64,000 nt of DNA from Pagrus major (taxonomy: Eukaryota; Chordata; Actinopteri; Spariformes; Sparidae): positions 21,090,665-21,154,664 of the forward strand of contig NC_133221.1 of NCBI RefSeq assembly GCF_040436345.1. Direction: 5' to 3'. Of the stretch, positions 37,040-49,700 are shown one piece after another; positions within the stretch are counted from its first letter, which is position 1; every line of letters begins with the position of its first letter. Below the pieces are notes generated by a model that searched no databases, was not told the origin of the DNA, and saw nothing but the letters and a program-made list of their open reading frames with translations. The translations under genes and the position numbers were made by a program.

Positions 37040-39667
37040 ATGAAGTTCGTGATCTTGGCTTTGTGTATCGCTGGTGGTGAGTTCGGATACTTTTCTGAAC
37101 AGATAATTAAATGTGTTTCTACATACAACTGTCTGATATCTGACTGAGTATATTGAGTTAGACAGAGTCGCATTTAGTGCTAAAGAACATTACTTTAAAA
37201 CATTTTTGATAGAAAAAGAATACACTTTTAAATTACTGCTGATGTTAAGGCACCATTGTAAATCACCTGTTGTTTCTTAGCCTACGGTTGTGGGCTGCCC
37301 ACCTACCCTCCCGTCCTCACCAGGGTGGTTGGTGGAGATGATGTCCGTGAGAGCAGCTGGCCCTGGCAGGTATGCCCCTTTAATATATTTCTCCTTTAGA
37401 TTCTGTGTCTTCTCTCTTTTTCCTGAATTCATACAACATCTATTCCTCCTCAGGCGTCTCTGCAGTACCAGAGTGGAAGCAACTTCTACCACACTTGCGG
37501 TGGCACCCTGATCGGCGACCGTTGGGTCCTCACTGCTGCTCACTGCATTGGGTAAGACTGAAAAGAAATGTAAAATCAAGAAGGTGTATAAGGCACAGGG
37601 GACAAAGTGACTCAGTCGATGCTAAAACTGATGTTTTTTGTTGTTGATGTTTTTATTCCCCTTTTGTGCAAGGAAACAAAGATATTGTCATTTGAAAACA
37701 TCACTGCACCTTTCAGCCCTTTACTACACTTTCTTTGAATGGGTAAAGAAGACTAGAATTTAAATTCTTTAGTGCTAAAAAAACCCACATTAGTATACTC
37801 ATACAGTGCAGTGCAGTAGTACGGTATTCCCCCTCTGTCTCAAACATGCTGTTTTAGCTCCTGTCTCTTTAAGGCCCCCCCTCGAATATCTGCTCTGATT
37901 GGTCAGCTCACACACGCCTGACCCAGTGCCACTGACAACACCAGAGCAGCTGTGCCAAACTAACTGCTAGGCATTCACTATGCAAATGTGTGACTCCGTG
38001 AAGTAGTGTGATGTCACAATGTCACAGAATTAAAGGCGGGACTACTGATGAGGCGTTTCAGGAGCAGTGTTCTCTGTGGGAGAGAGGAGCTTCTCTTGGT
38101 GGGAACTCTGACCTTTTTAACTTTCAAGATCTTTTACATGCAAGAACCTATAACACACTATAGGAAAGGAAAAAACAAAAAAAGCACAATGCAGCTTCAG
38201 AATTTCAGAGTTAAATGAACACTGTGTGTTAGCAGAAGTAGTCCTCTAGTAATGTAATGGTAACATAAGTAACTGTATTGGTGCTTGTTATAACTAAGTT
38301 CGGTGTTTTTAAAAAGACTCCTCGAATAGATTCCAGATCAAAGCAACTCTGATCCGTGTTTCTGTGTTTTATTGTGGCCAAGCAGCAGTCGCACCTACAG
38401 AGTGTACCTGGGAAAACACAGCCTGAACTCCAACAATGAGCAAGGTTCCATCGCCATCAGCCCCTCCAAGATCATCGTCCACGAGAACTGGGACTCTTAC
38501 AGAATCCGGTGGGCTCAGTCATTTCCCTTCATCCTGTATAGTAGACTGCTGATATAGGTGTACCCCTGCTTATTGCATTCTGTTTCTAACTGTGTTGTTT
38601 GCATTCACGCTCTAGTAACGACATTGCCCTGATCAAGCTGTCGACTCCCGTCACCTTCTCTGATTCCATCAAGGCTGCCTGTCTTCCCGCCTCTGGAGAT
38701 GTCCTGCCCAACAATGCTCCCTGCTACGTGACTGGCTGGGGCCGTCTCTGGAGTAAGTGGTCTACCCACCAAAGTAAAAAGGAAACTGGCTGGTGACATT
38801 ATTATCCTGCTGTATTTTTGATGTTGTATTATCTGTTAATCCTGACAAAACTTTTTGAGCATTAAGAAACTTGAATTCAAAACGTTTTCAGCTGCTCTTC
38901 AATGGAAACTGACCAAGTTTCAGAATGGACTCCTTGAATAAGGTGGTCCTGCCTCCAGCCCTGAATCTGACTGCTCACTTTTCTTCTAAAGCTGGAGGTC
39001 CTCTTGCCGACATCCTGCAGCAGGCCCTCCTCCCCGTGGTCGACCACGCCACCTGCAGCAGATATGACTGGTGGGGCAGCCTGGTCACCACCAACATGGT
39101 CTGTGCTGGAGGAGACGGACAGCTGGCTAGCTGCAACGTGAGTCTGATTCATTTTATTTTACGAACTTTGGTACAGTTTTATCTAAGTTCCTGTAAAACT
39201 AAATCCCAGCCGTACACTCACATCTGTCTCTGATCCACTTTAGGGAGACTCCGGTGGTCCCCTGAACTGCCAGAGCCACGATGGCTCCTGGGAGGTCCAT
39301 GGTGTGGTGAGCTTCGGCTCCAGCATGGGCTGCAACTACCCCAAGAAGCCCTCCGTCTTCACCAGGGTCAGCGCCTACATGAGCTGGATCAACAACGTGA
39401 GTTTTAAAAGGAGGAGTACACATTTTTTCCACATTTTCAATTAAATCTTCCGGAAATTATTAAATGAAATCATACAAATAATTAAACACCACAGTACTCT
39501 TCATCTCCACCTAAATTTCAACTTGAACTACTCAGTATCTCAGAGGAGTAAAGTGAAGATGTTGTGATAAAGAGGTGCTGACACTCTGGTGCCCTCTAGT
39601 GGAACATTTTAAAACATTCTCTTCTCTCTTTTTGTTTCTTTTTCTCCAGGTGATGGCCTCCAACTAA
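37040..39667 (+). CDS. ela2: Chymotrypsin-like elastase, CELA2 type (copy 3)
   Basis: Secreted pancreatic serine-protease zymogen. Exons: 37040-37076, 37281-37369, 37454-37551, 38386-38508, 38616-38752, 38992-39137, 39244-39396, 39650-39667 (TAA); phases agree; 266 residues. Signal peptide [12 protein letters not shown]...; propeptide [12 protein letters not shown]; activation R27|VVGG. Catalytic His72, Asp118, Ser213. Pocket by counting: Ala189, Ser190, Gly216, Ser226, so closer to mammalian CELA2 at 226 than its two neighbours. C-rich codon use at third positions suggests high expression. Acceptors of exons 5 and 6 are somewhat weak (TCTAG, TAAAG). No AATAAA lies soon after the stop; AGTAAA at 39709-39714 is the nearest candidate. 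Paralogue name tentative. Confidence 0.95.
37805..38185. mobile_element. Truncated copy of the TTAA-ended MITE
   Basis: Shares CCTGTCTCTTTAAG, GATTGGTCAGCTCACACACG, GGCGGGACTACTGATGAGG and GTGGGAGAGAGGAGCTTCT with 18186-18671 but lacks the left terminus. Located in intron 3 of elastase 3. Confidence 0.8.
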
Positions 39668-41700
39668 ACTGGATTAGTTTGTGTCATTGTTGTTGCACTT
39701 GAGCATCAAGTAAAGCATGTAGTGGATAATCCAGTGTCTTCTGTGTTTTCTTAATCATACATCAAACCTACATGTTGGTTCGACAGCAATCACAAAATAG
39801 TCTTGACTTAACTCTACAGGCTTTGTTTTAACTATAGTTGTATGTTTAGTGATGGATCATCTCTGTCATTACAAGCCTGCTTGTAAAGGAAAATTATGAG
39901 GTTCCTTCAGTGTTTGTACAGCTTTTAAAGAGTAAAATTAAAACACTTTTCAAGCGCTTCCAAGGTACTAACAACATTTTCTAAACTCTCAAAACCTTTA
40001 TCATCACGTCTAAATTGTTCCTATTAAAAAAATCAATCAAAAAATAGTCCACAAGATTCCTTTATATCCACAGCAATAAATGTATATTGTCACTTGGTTT
40101 ATTTTACCAGCTGTTCATATGATTGATTGTATGATTTCATCAAGACTTTTCAACACCAGGAGACAAACAAATATGACAACAGGATTGTTTCTTTTCAACT
40201 ATCAAAAGATTTCTGGTTTGTATGAGCGATTGCATAGATGAAACACCAGATTATGTTGAAAGTCAAGCATTTTTAAACATTCATGTATATTCCTACCCTT
40301 GAAAAAACAGTTAAAATTGAGCATTTACTAAACTTTCAAGACGTTGAACAACACTGTGCTGGAAATGTTACATGCGTTTCTGGATTCCACAGACAATAGA
40401 AATATGGATATGAGTGAAAGCAAAGCCTGATGCCAGTGGAAAAAAACACAAGCTAGTATGATTTGGTTTTGAGGTACAGCAAAAACACAGTATGTATTGA
40501 ACAAATTACATTAAGCCTGCATTTGAAAAGACAATAAAAAGACAATGCACACAAACATACAGCTCTGCATGCAGAGACTTCTCTTTCTTCTCGAATCTTG
40601 TCACTATATTATATGAATAAACAATGACCATAAACTAAAAAATTTGTCGTCTTCTTGATTTTAAAGATACAGTTTGCTCGCTTTATCCTAAACCTGTTGT
40701 CATTTGAAGCTCCATTCTCCCTGCAGCTACTCTACGAAGGAGTGGGCTTTCCTTTTTTGTATGTATGTGATTTTTTTCCTGTATATTGACATAGTCACCG
40801 CATTGCATGTCATTGATAATGCATTTATGGGATTGCTTTGACCGCAGACAGCCACTAGATGTCCCTGTAGACAGCAAACAATTTAATATCAAAGAGTTTT
40901 GATATAACAAGAGGTTATCCCCTCACTCACTTCCAATGTTAACAAATTCCCATGATGCCAAAATAGCTAGGGCTATATTTGTCTGACATTTTGCCTCTGA
41001 TTTTATACAGATGACCTCAAATGCTCAAATGGTCCAACTTCTGTTTGATTAGAACAACTATTCTTGTATAAATACATGACATGAACAAGGCATTGGCACC
41101 ATGTTGACATAAGTAGATATCAACTGCTTTCTGCTGAAGAACTTGCCTTGTGTTTGACTGTTATTTCCGGAATACTGAGGGCATGAGTCCGATTCACCCA
41201 GTGCAAATCAGCCCCCCAATGACAATGTGAACTAATCACTATTTGTTTTCTTGTATATGTTTTTATTTTATTTCACATTTTGTATATTTGCTTATTTGTC
41301 AATGAGTAAGATTTTCTGTAAATTGATGGTATTTGTTGAGACCCTTCTTTGCAAAGCCATAATATAAATCCGTTTTGGTTGTAGCCAACTCTAGAATTAT
41401 CATTGTTCTCTAAGGTATTGTATAAAGCAACAGGGTAAAAATACTTATTAGCTGTAGTTAAACTCTTTATTTTAGAAGAGTGAAGTCGCCTAAAGCAGAT
41501 AAAAAAAGATTTAACGGCTATTGTGAATGGGAAAGTGCACATTGTAGGTGTGTGAAGAGAAGTACAGTAGAGATTTAATTATACTATGACACCCAGTCCA
41601 TTTTCTGTTGTATCAGTATCAAATAGTGTTAACACAAAGATCGGTTTCTGAATGTGTGGGACGTTTTAAATTGTCTTTTTTTGTTGTTGTTTTCTGTTTC
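39668..41700. other. Spacer after elastase cluster
   Basis: AT-rich sequence with no exon that can be supported. Frames at 40683-40910 and 41273-41542 lack splice context and family resemblance. Confidence 0.55.
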
Positions 41701-41739
41701 TCTTGCACTTTGTGTGTTGATGGAGCTAAACGACTTGCA

Positions 41740-41800
41740 TTTCCAACTATGTCCGCTTCGCGGCGTGTCGCTGTTCCAGGTAGAGCTCTTCTGTCGGACG
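41740..41800 (+). other. Possible 5' non-coding exon of an unidentified gene
   Basis: A locally CpG-containing stretch (GTCCGCTTCGCGGCGTGTCGC) ends at a consensus donor, GGACG|GTGAGT (41801). It could splice to the exon at 44463-44536. No transcript evidence is available, so this is only a candidate. Confidence 0.25.
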
Positions 41801-42452
41801 GTGAGTGAGGAAGAAGTTAGTCGCCATCATGGATCACTGGCAAGTATCATTATTGATTGTACTGAGTTTGTGACATACTTGGCTGCGCTCCAATAGTGTC
41901 ATCGTGCTTTACACGCACCTTTCCTTTAGGTTTCATGTCCAAGACTATCACTGAAAAGTTTATCTGCCCTCTGGTAGGTTCATTTATTTAAATTTCCTTC
42001 CTTTAAGCAACTTTAAATGCTGATAGCTGTTAGTTAGAAAACCATGGCATTTTTTATCAGGTTTTCTGTAACACCTATAATACAACACTCCGTAAAAAAA
42101 ACAAATAAATAAATACATTGTTGGCAATTGCAACACAAGTTAAACTAGCTTGGGAAGTGTGTGACTTCAACTGTCTGTTTAGCTAACGTTAAGATGATAT
42201 TGTCCATGGTTAGGTTTAATACAAGTGCATTTTCTGGATATTATGTTTATTTTCTTTTACTTTTGACTTGCTTAAGCCACTGACACACTGTTAAAACAAC
42301 AATTCGCTGTCAATTAGATGCCTAAAAATGCATAATTTCTGCCAAATTTGGTGCAGTTTAATAGACATATAGAGTGAAGAGTACACTAATTTTAATTTGT
42401 CACAATAGCTCTGACTGATTATAGCGTTATATGGCTTTGGTCCATTTACCTT

Positions 42453-42694
42453 GGACACAGAGAAGCAGTAAAAGCTCACAAGCTGTAAGCATATAACCTG
42501 CTCATCACAACAGGTTTGGCTACAGTACCAAATGTACAGATACCAAGTTTTTTTTTTGTTTTTTTTATTCTGCTTAAGGAATAAAAAAAAATAGTTTGGC
42601 GACCTCATCTTGTCTGAATGCTGTAGTGGGAACACACAGGCAGAACCCGGTTATATGCTTACAGCTTGTGAGCTTTTACTGCTCCTCTGTGTCC
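42453..42694. repeat. Near-perfect inverted repeat, 46-bp arms
   Basis: Arms 42453-42498 and 42649-42694 are reverse complements with one mismatch in 46, around a loop of 150 bp. The word TGCTCATCA follows the left arm and recurs in the same orientation after the right arm (about 42720). Confidence 0.9.
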
Positions 42695-44079
42695 TTTATG
42701 AAATTGAACTTCTGTAACATGCTCATCATCAGGTGAATGATTTCGAACAGTTCCTTTCACTCTGTGACTTCTTTTCACAGAATGAAAACAATATTTGTTG
42801 ATCTAAATATTTCGCTTTGAAGACTCATAACATTTGGTTTTATTTCCCCTTTGCTACTTTTTACCAAGTGTTACAGTCCACTAATTACTCCAGAGCAAAC
42901 ATTTTTCAAACATTTATAAGATCATAAGTTTCATTACTATTTATAGGTATGATACAAAATACCAGAGCTCTATTTAAGCAAGTCTTTTCCTTGAGGGCTT
43001 TTTATAATGGCGCCATCATACTCATCAATTTTAGCTCTAAACATTCTTAAATCCATTTGTCTAGGTAATTAATTTAGTACTTTTACACTACATTGTGCTG
43101 CTGTAACACTCTGAATTTGAGATCAATAAAGTATTGTCTCATCTCTGATTACTTCATTGTTAATCTGCTAAATTGTAAGTGCAAAAAGCTGTTTTCTTTG
43201 TTTCCTGTATACTTTCCAATATCTAACTTGTATATTGATTGTGAATATTACATTATTATTGTACAAGATGAGATAAACTCTGTTGATCCAGAACAGGGGA
43301 ATTCATGTGTCACAGCAGCTTAAAACAGATGCATAAATACAACTTTTAAACACGAGACATGCCCACAACAAAACAACTAGAAGACTATAAATATTATGTC
43401 TATTTCAGTTGTAGCACTTGCAATGTAGCTTCGGTGAAAAGAAAGCCCAAAGTTAAATACACCTCCAAGGTTTAATTATTTTTCCTTCATCATTGGTAAC
43501 AAAGAAGAGCAGACAGTGAATACGAGTGACTAAAAAGTCAAGTAGAACAAGGGATTTTTAAATGCAGAACATGGATGAGTAAAAGACTACAACAACCAAA
43601 CACAACCATAAAATATTTTTTATTAGGATCATATACCCACTATGGACCACCATCCCCTGGCAACACACAACACACACAAAATGAAGAGAAAACCATTTTT
43701 ACACCACCTTTCCAATACTATTTTTCTATGTTGCAGGCTCTTTAGTCACAACCCTAATTACTGTCCTGTCCTGCACCTGGAAACATCTCATTCATAACCA
43801 TGATGTTCCACAGTAATTATTAACAGAGAACCACTGTGCCCCCGTTTTGCTCCCAGGGCTCATTTGCATGTTAATTATCATTAGCAACACAAGAAAACAA
43901 GTCACGTCAGCAGCCTTATCTCTCATTCGTCCTCTGCCATTGCTCTGATATGCTCAGATGACTTCCATTGTTTTTGTACTCCAGACGTTCACCTTGGTTC
44001 TCACAACCTCTATTTTGATTAAATAGATATTGCAATTTATCAAGTGGCTTGATGCTTTTAGGCGAGATCAACAAATCAA

Positions 44080-44200
44080 ATCAAATCAAATCAACTTTAT
44101 TTATATGGCACTTTTCATACAGTTTTTTGTAGCACAAAGTGCCTCACAGAAGGTAAAAACAAACAAACAGAACAAGACAAAACATCATAAAAAACCCCAA
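44080..44200. repeat. Dispersed repeat fragment (AATCAACTTTATTTATATGGCAC)
   Basis: (AAATC)n followed by ACTTTATTTATATGGCACTTTTCATAC and GTAGCACAAAGTGC, a phrase found all over fish genomes. Non-coding. Confidence 0.65.
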
Positions 44201-44462
44201 CAACAGTAAAAGGAACGTGTCAGTCACATTATGAATCCATTTGCTTGCAGAGCTATGATGAACCTACTGAACTGTTGGTAAGACAAGTGACTGTCTGGCA
44301 ATGAGAAAATTGTGTAAATTTAAGATTAGGTTAAGGTTTTATATGTATGTGGTTGTAATATTTGCTTTTGGCAGTGATTAAGGTCTGGATATTAGCATAT
44401 TATTTATCATAAAACTGTGACAGATAATATGCACTTCACTAGTTGGTTTTATGCATTTGCAG

Positions 44463-44536
44463 GTTTCACTGAGTGGAATTTTGTCAAGGAGCACTTCTCT
44501 CTGCTGGAAAGATGCCAGTGAAGTTTCGCAAGACAG
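44463..44536 (+). CDS. Candidate first coding exon, gene not identified
   Basis: It has a good acceptor (TTTATGCATTTGCAG) and donor (ACAG|GTAAAA). It contains an ATG at 44512 in a favourable context (AAGATGC) coding MPVKFRKT, and ends in phase 1. If real, the remaining exons lie beyond 64000, leaving an intron of at least 19 kb, which is common for developmental regulators. I do not recognise the peptide. Eight codons are too few to assign a family, and chance splice-like signals are possible. Confidence 0.3.
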
Positions 44537-45969
44537 GTAAAACTTTGATTTGCTTGTGTTGAAATTTAACAGGATAAGCTGCATATAATTTATTCTACAT
44601 ATTCTTCAGTAAATATTTGTATGTCTCTTTCCAAAAAAATGATGAAAATCAATATTGACACCTTGGCACCTGAAATGATTCCTTTTACTGAAAAACGGCA
44701 GGGTTCCAGTGATATATTTTTACCGTGTCTGAGAGTTGTTTTCTTTTGCCACAAGATGGCAACAGATAGCTGTCACAGTGAAAAGGCTGCTTTACCTTTG
44801 TACTGTTGAAATAAAAGGTACTACTAATAGCTACTATAAATTTGAACTGTGTTTTCGATTAAGCAGAAATTTGACATCAATGACACACAGCACAGCAATT
44901 AATCATTTATACTGTATGTTGTCAACTGTTATGTATTATTTAAAATGATAATACCAATGTTTAGAATGACACCTTTTTAAAATGCATACATTTTTACCAC
45001 GACAATCATTTCATTCAAGAAATCCTGAGGCCGCTCTGTGATTAAGATTACATAATATTTTTAAAAAAATACTATAACTCAAACACAGACAATTTAACCA
45101 CACACATCATTATGCAGCTGCTGGATGGTTGAGCATATTTATTTTACAACCAAAATGGCTCTCTTTAGTTGATTTATTAGAGATTTTTTAGAGTTAGAGT
45201 TCCAGTTCCCTCTTTTTTTTTTAGCTAAAATCTGTCAATCAGCGCTGATGTAATTTGTAAACAGTTTAGTAGGTGCAGATTTACAAACTCCTCATTTAAT
45301 CCTTTGCACTTGTTGGACTGCTAAAATACCTTAACAATTTTTTCAAGGGATTTTTCCCATCACTGTGGTATATTTTAGGTATATCTATATTGTTGCATAA
45401 CCATATAGGGTCACCAAAACAATTACAGAACTGCTATTTATTTTACATTTATTTGTGATTTACACCAATCAGATGCATTGTGTGTGGGCATGTGATGCTC
45501 TCATTTACAGAAACACCAAAATCTGCATTGTTGTTGAACAGATTTTCTTTGCCGTGCAACAGCCTGCGTCACAACAATGGCTTACTGAGCCTCGGACACC
45601 AGCAGGTGTGAGGCTTCCATACCATTCAATGAACCCAAGAAGCAGTAATGTTGAACAAATGTAACCTTTCAATCTCTCGTGTGCTGCGATGAGATGTTTT
45701 TGGCACTCTGTAGAATTCCAGGATGGATCTCTCTGACTCTGCTTCGACCCTCGCCCATCTGTTACCATGTCCAGGGTTAGAAGTCTACCGAAATGCTACA
45801 CATGTTGTTGGCCTCAGGGTGTGGGCCAAATGTTTTGGGTGTGAGATGGATACTGCAATGAACTGCTAGGTAGACATTTGGCCTATGCGTGGACCTTTCA
45901 AGTTCAAGCACAGTTGAAACAACTGTAAATGCGGTGTATCTGATGAAGTCATTTTATTTTGCATATACT

Positions 45970-46480
45970 GTAGGCCTACGTGATACGGAGAAAATACGCG
46001 ATGTACAATAACTATGTTCAATATTGCAAAGACAATAGGAATTGTGATAAATAAACAAATATTAAAGTGTCAATATTAGCTTATCTGTCCTTGATCAGCC
46101 ATTGCACCAGACAACAAGGTTGCCACCAAATTGACACCGATATTGCAATGTCTTAATATCCCGATACACTAGAAATATCGTGCATTCTGAAATCTCCTCA
46201 ATCTCCTCTTCATAAATGCTTGGACTGGATGACAGAACCAAATTCCACAATATTTTTGACCAAATACCTCAATATTGACTATTGGTCAAAAAATATGAAC
46301 ACAATCAGATTATTGTATTATCAGAACAAGTAGAATAGTCTGGTAAGGTCAGAAAATGACATCACTTTACTGTAATGCAGCCTTTAAAGCCAGGAAAAGA
46401 CAACATAACGTATCACGATATCTGAAATTTAAGATGATAGTCTCATATCATGATAACGATATAATATCAATATATTTCCC
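45970..46480. repeat. Dispersed teleost repeat (CAATATTG / TATCACGATAT words)
   Basis: Low-complexity AT sequence rich in GATATTGCAATG, TATCACGATATC and ATATCATGATAACGATAT. Typical of a widespread fish repeat. No coding exon. Confidence 0.55.
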
Positions 46481-49400
46481 AGCCTTAATCTGAGAGTTAT
46501 TGACGTCTAACTGGTGCTTAATCTGATCATTAAAAGATGTAAATGCATGGTCCATGTATTCAGGACTCCATCTAATAACTGAAATGTTTCATATCGTGAT
46601 CATGAAAATATCAATTGTCTCGTTCAGCACTTATAAGCTGCACTCTTTACAACCATATTTTTTCAAAATTGTCTGTATGTTTGAAGTAATCTATCAGTTC
46701 CTGGTTTAATATCATTTTCTAAATAAAGTGACAGCTGACATCTCAGTTCAGCAACGTAAAAATGAAAATAAAGAAAAACAGTTTCATTTATTAAGTGCTA
46801 CTCCATGCCACCCCAGTATAAGTCAGGACTTGTTGGCCAGGGTAGGTTTGCTGCTGGGAAATGGAGTTTAAACATAGCACAGGGTCGAAGCTGTTAAGTG
46901 GCCCCTCTGCACCAACTCTGTCCATGCATATGACCAGTGTTTAGCACCACTTCGCCTCTGAAGAACATGATTTTAAGTGTGCCAAGTGACAGCCGCAGTG
47001 ACTTCATGCCAGACATCCTCCAACTCGCCCGCAGCCTTTCACTTTACACCCCTGGGTGTGCTAATCACCTTCTTCAAATAGAGCCATGAGATCACAATCA
47101 CATTTTCTTGTTGTAAAAGACCACTGTGAATGAAAAGAGCTGCAGGTGTGATGTCACGTTAGTGACATTAAATGCGCTCGCTTGTCGCTCCCTTGACTTT
47201 GTACACTTTTCCAAACAGGATTATTGGCTGATGAGATCCCATCGTTACAATCCAGTAATTTACAGTTCGATATTGAAGTTTTTCATTTGGGTTCATATGT
47301 GTAATTCAACTTCTTCTGAGCTCTTGTTTCATTGTTATTTTTAATTATATGCACTACTCAGTACGTCTGATCTTTTATTAGTTTCAACACTACGCACATG
47401 GCGTGATGGCACGTCTGTTTTAGCTTTTGTTCAATGATGCATCTGTCGTAGGTCTGGGCTTTGATACCATGTGCTATTTTAGCATACACTGGTGCTGCAG
47501 TGAATACAGACGGACGGGCTTTAACACCAGCACAGTGGAAATGGACAGTATTAAGAATATTAGTTTTGACTTTTAGTTGAGCTGTTTAAGGAGGGGTACA
47601 GTGGGGCAAAGCACTATTAAAGTGTTAGGGGGGAAAATAGTACCTTTATCGACATGGGCTCAGTGGCCTTGCTGATGTCATCATCACCTGGGTGCGTGTG
47701 TGTGTACAATGAGGCAGACTCTTCCCGTGTGGGCATCAGGGGACAAAGTAGTCTTTATGCAGTGTGCCGAGCTCCAAGGCAGAAACATTGTTGAGCAGTA
47801 AAACATTCTGTAACTAAAACCACATGTTCCAGAGTGGAGGACAGACAAACACAGGCAGCCTCTGCAGCTCCACATCAGGAGTTGGTGCCCTATCATCAGG
47901 GGCTCAGGGGCTCCTTTTTGACTCCAATGCAACACTCTCGTTCAACATGGTGCATTTTATATTTATCAGAAAACTCAAATCAAGAACAGATTGTCCCTGA
48001 CAAAAATGCTGCTGGATGATGCGGATGGGTGTTACATGTAAAGGGAAGAGAAAAAAGGAACACATTTGGTTTGACACATTTTGATTAAAACTTCAATATT
48101 ATTTGCAGCTAACAGAATACTAACTTTCTTCAACAGATGTTTAAAGAAATGTACAGTATAGTATTGCAAAAGTAAGATAAGATATAACTTTATTTATCAC
48201 GATGGTAATTCTTGTGCCAGACATTGCTCAAAATTTCAGGAAACATGAGAATACAAACAATATAGTAACAAATATAAAGTGTAAAAGCTGTAAATTATAA
48301 CATCAACACCTCATATAATCACAATAAAGCAAGATGAATTCAGCAAAATATTTGAGCTAAAATAAAACTATAATAGAAAAAGTAGTGTTGGCAGTGTTAT
48401 TGAAAAGTAATATTGGCAGTGATATTAAACATAATAAAAAGTAATATTACACATGATAAACGGCCAATAGCCTGTGGCTCACAGTCAACTCGCACAACAT
48501 GCCAAACATAATTGCCAATCAGCCATGGAATAACTGCATCAAGTACACCATTATTGAGCCACCCATGAGACAAAATATTATACAATTTTATCAGTTTGTG
48601 GGCAAAAACACTTCACAGTTTAGGTCAATGCCAGATTGTCCGAGGCCAGAAGTATTGACTCTAAATCAAATTAACATTGTATTATATAGCTCTTTTCATT
48701 TAATATTGCCTTCTTGTATAGCAAATGTAGATTGTGGTAGTAAATCCCAAGTGGCTGGAACAAGATCAAGTGTTCGGATAGAAAGTTAGATAGCATTACA
48801 TGAGTTCTGAACAGTTCTCTGTCAACTGCAATAAAGTTGTTGATGGTAGCAAAATAAAGCAAAGGAGACTTGATCCAAAGAATCCTTCCAAAATTCCCAA
48901 AACATTTTTCCATAGCCTTTTAGCACCTTTAGGTGGACAACTGTTACCAGAGCTACTGTGTCTGCTGATTGGTGGCTGTCTAGATTATTGGAAAACTTCT
49001 TAGTTTTAATGTTTTCCTTCATAAAACTGATGTGCATGCTGGAGTGTTGTGTTTCCATTCTTCTTCCAGTCCAATAAAGTTTTACAATTCCCTCAGAGCT
49101 TTTAGCAAATGTGTACTGTGGTAATAATTTAGTTGGTAGGAATTAATTTTCAATTGTTTCCCTACTCTTCCCAGATCATTAGGTGATCTATCCTGAAATG
49201 TTTTCAAGTGGTGCTGCCTCCCTAGGAGGTCAGTCCTAATTAAAGGGACAGTGTGGCACACTAGCCATGCGTGGAGTTAAGTCTGTAACAGAATTTAGAT
49301 CAGCCAGCCAGCCCCTAAGGTTAAGGCTGAACCCTTGACCCAGACCCAGTGCCCCCATTTACCTCTTTCTTGCTGGTGCTTGCTCATACCTTGCCTGCCC

Positions 49401-49700
49401 ACTAATACCTGAACAGGGACCAAAACACTGTCTCACTTGGTTTCTTTCCATCCCTCTTTCAAACCTCCAATACTTATTGTAGCTCAGGTTTGTGAACTCC
49501 TTGCCTGTTATCAGTATAGTAGAAGTTATTACATGATTTTTCTAAGTGTAGGTTTTTTTTTGTATTGGTTTGGGTTGCTGTTTCAGTTTTTAGAGGCTGT
49601 GTAATAAAACTGTAATTGAAAGACAGATAAGTAACCAATGATTATGAATTCAGTCCCTATCTGTCAGACAAGCTGTTTAATAGACTCTGAATAATTTCTG
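46481..49700. other. Gene-free stretch
   Basis: Contains an ACTTTATTTATCACGATGG repeat fragment near 48180-48230 and otherwise unassigned AT-rich DNA. No supported exon. The 60-96 codon frames have no splice pairing and no recognisable motif. Confidence 0.5.
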
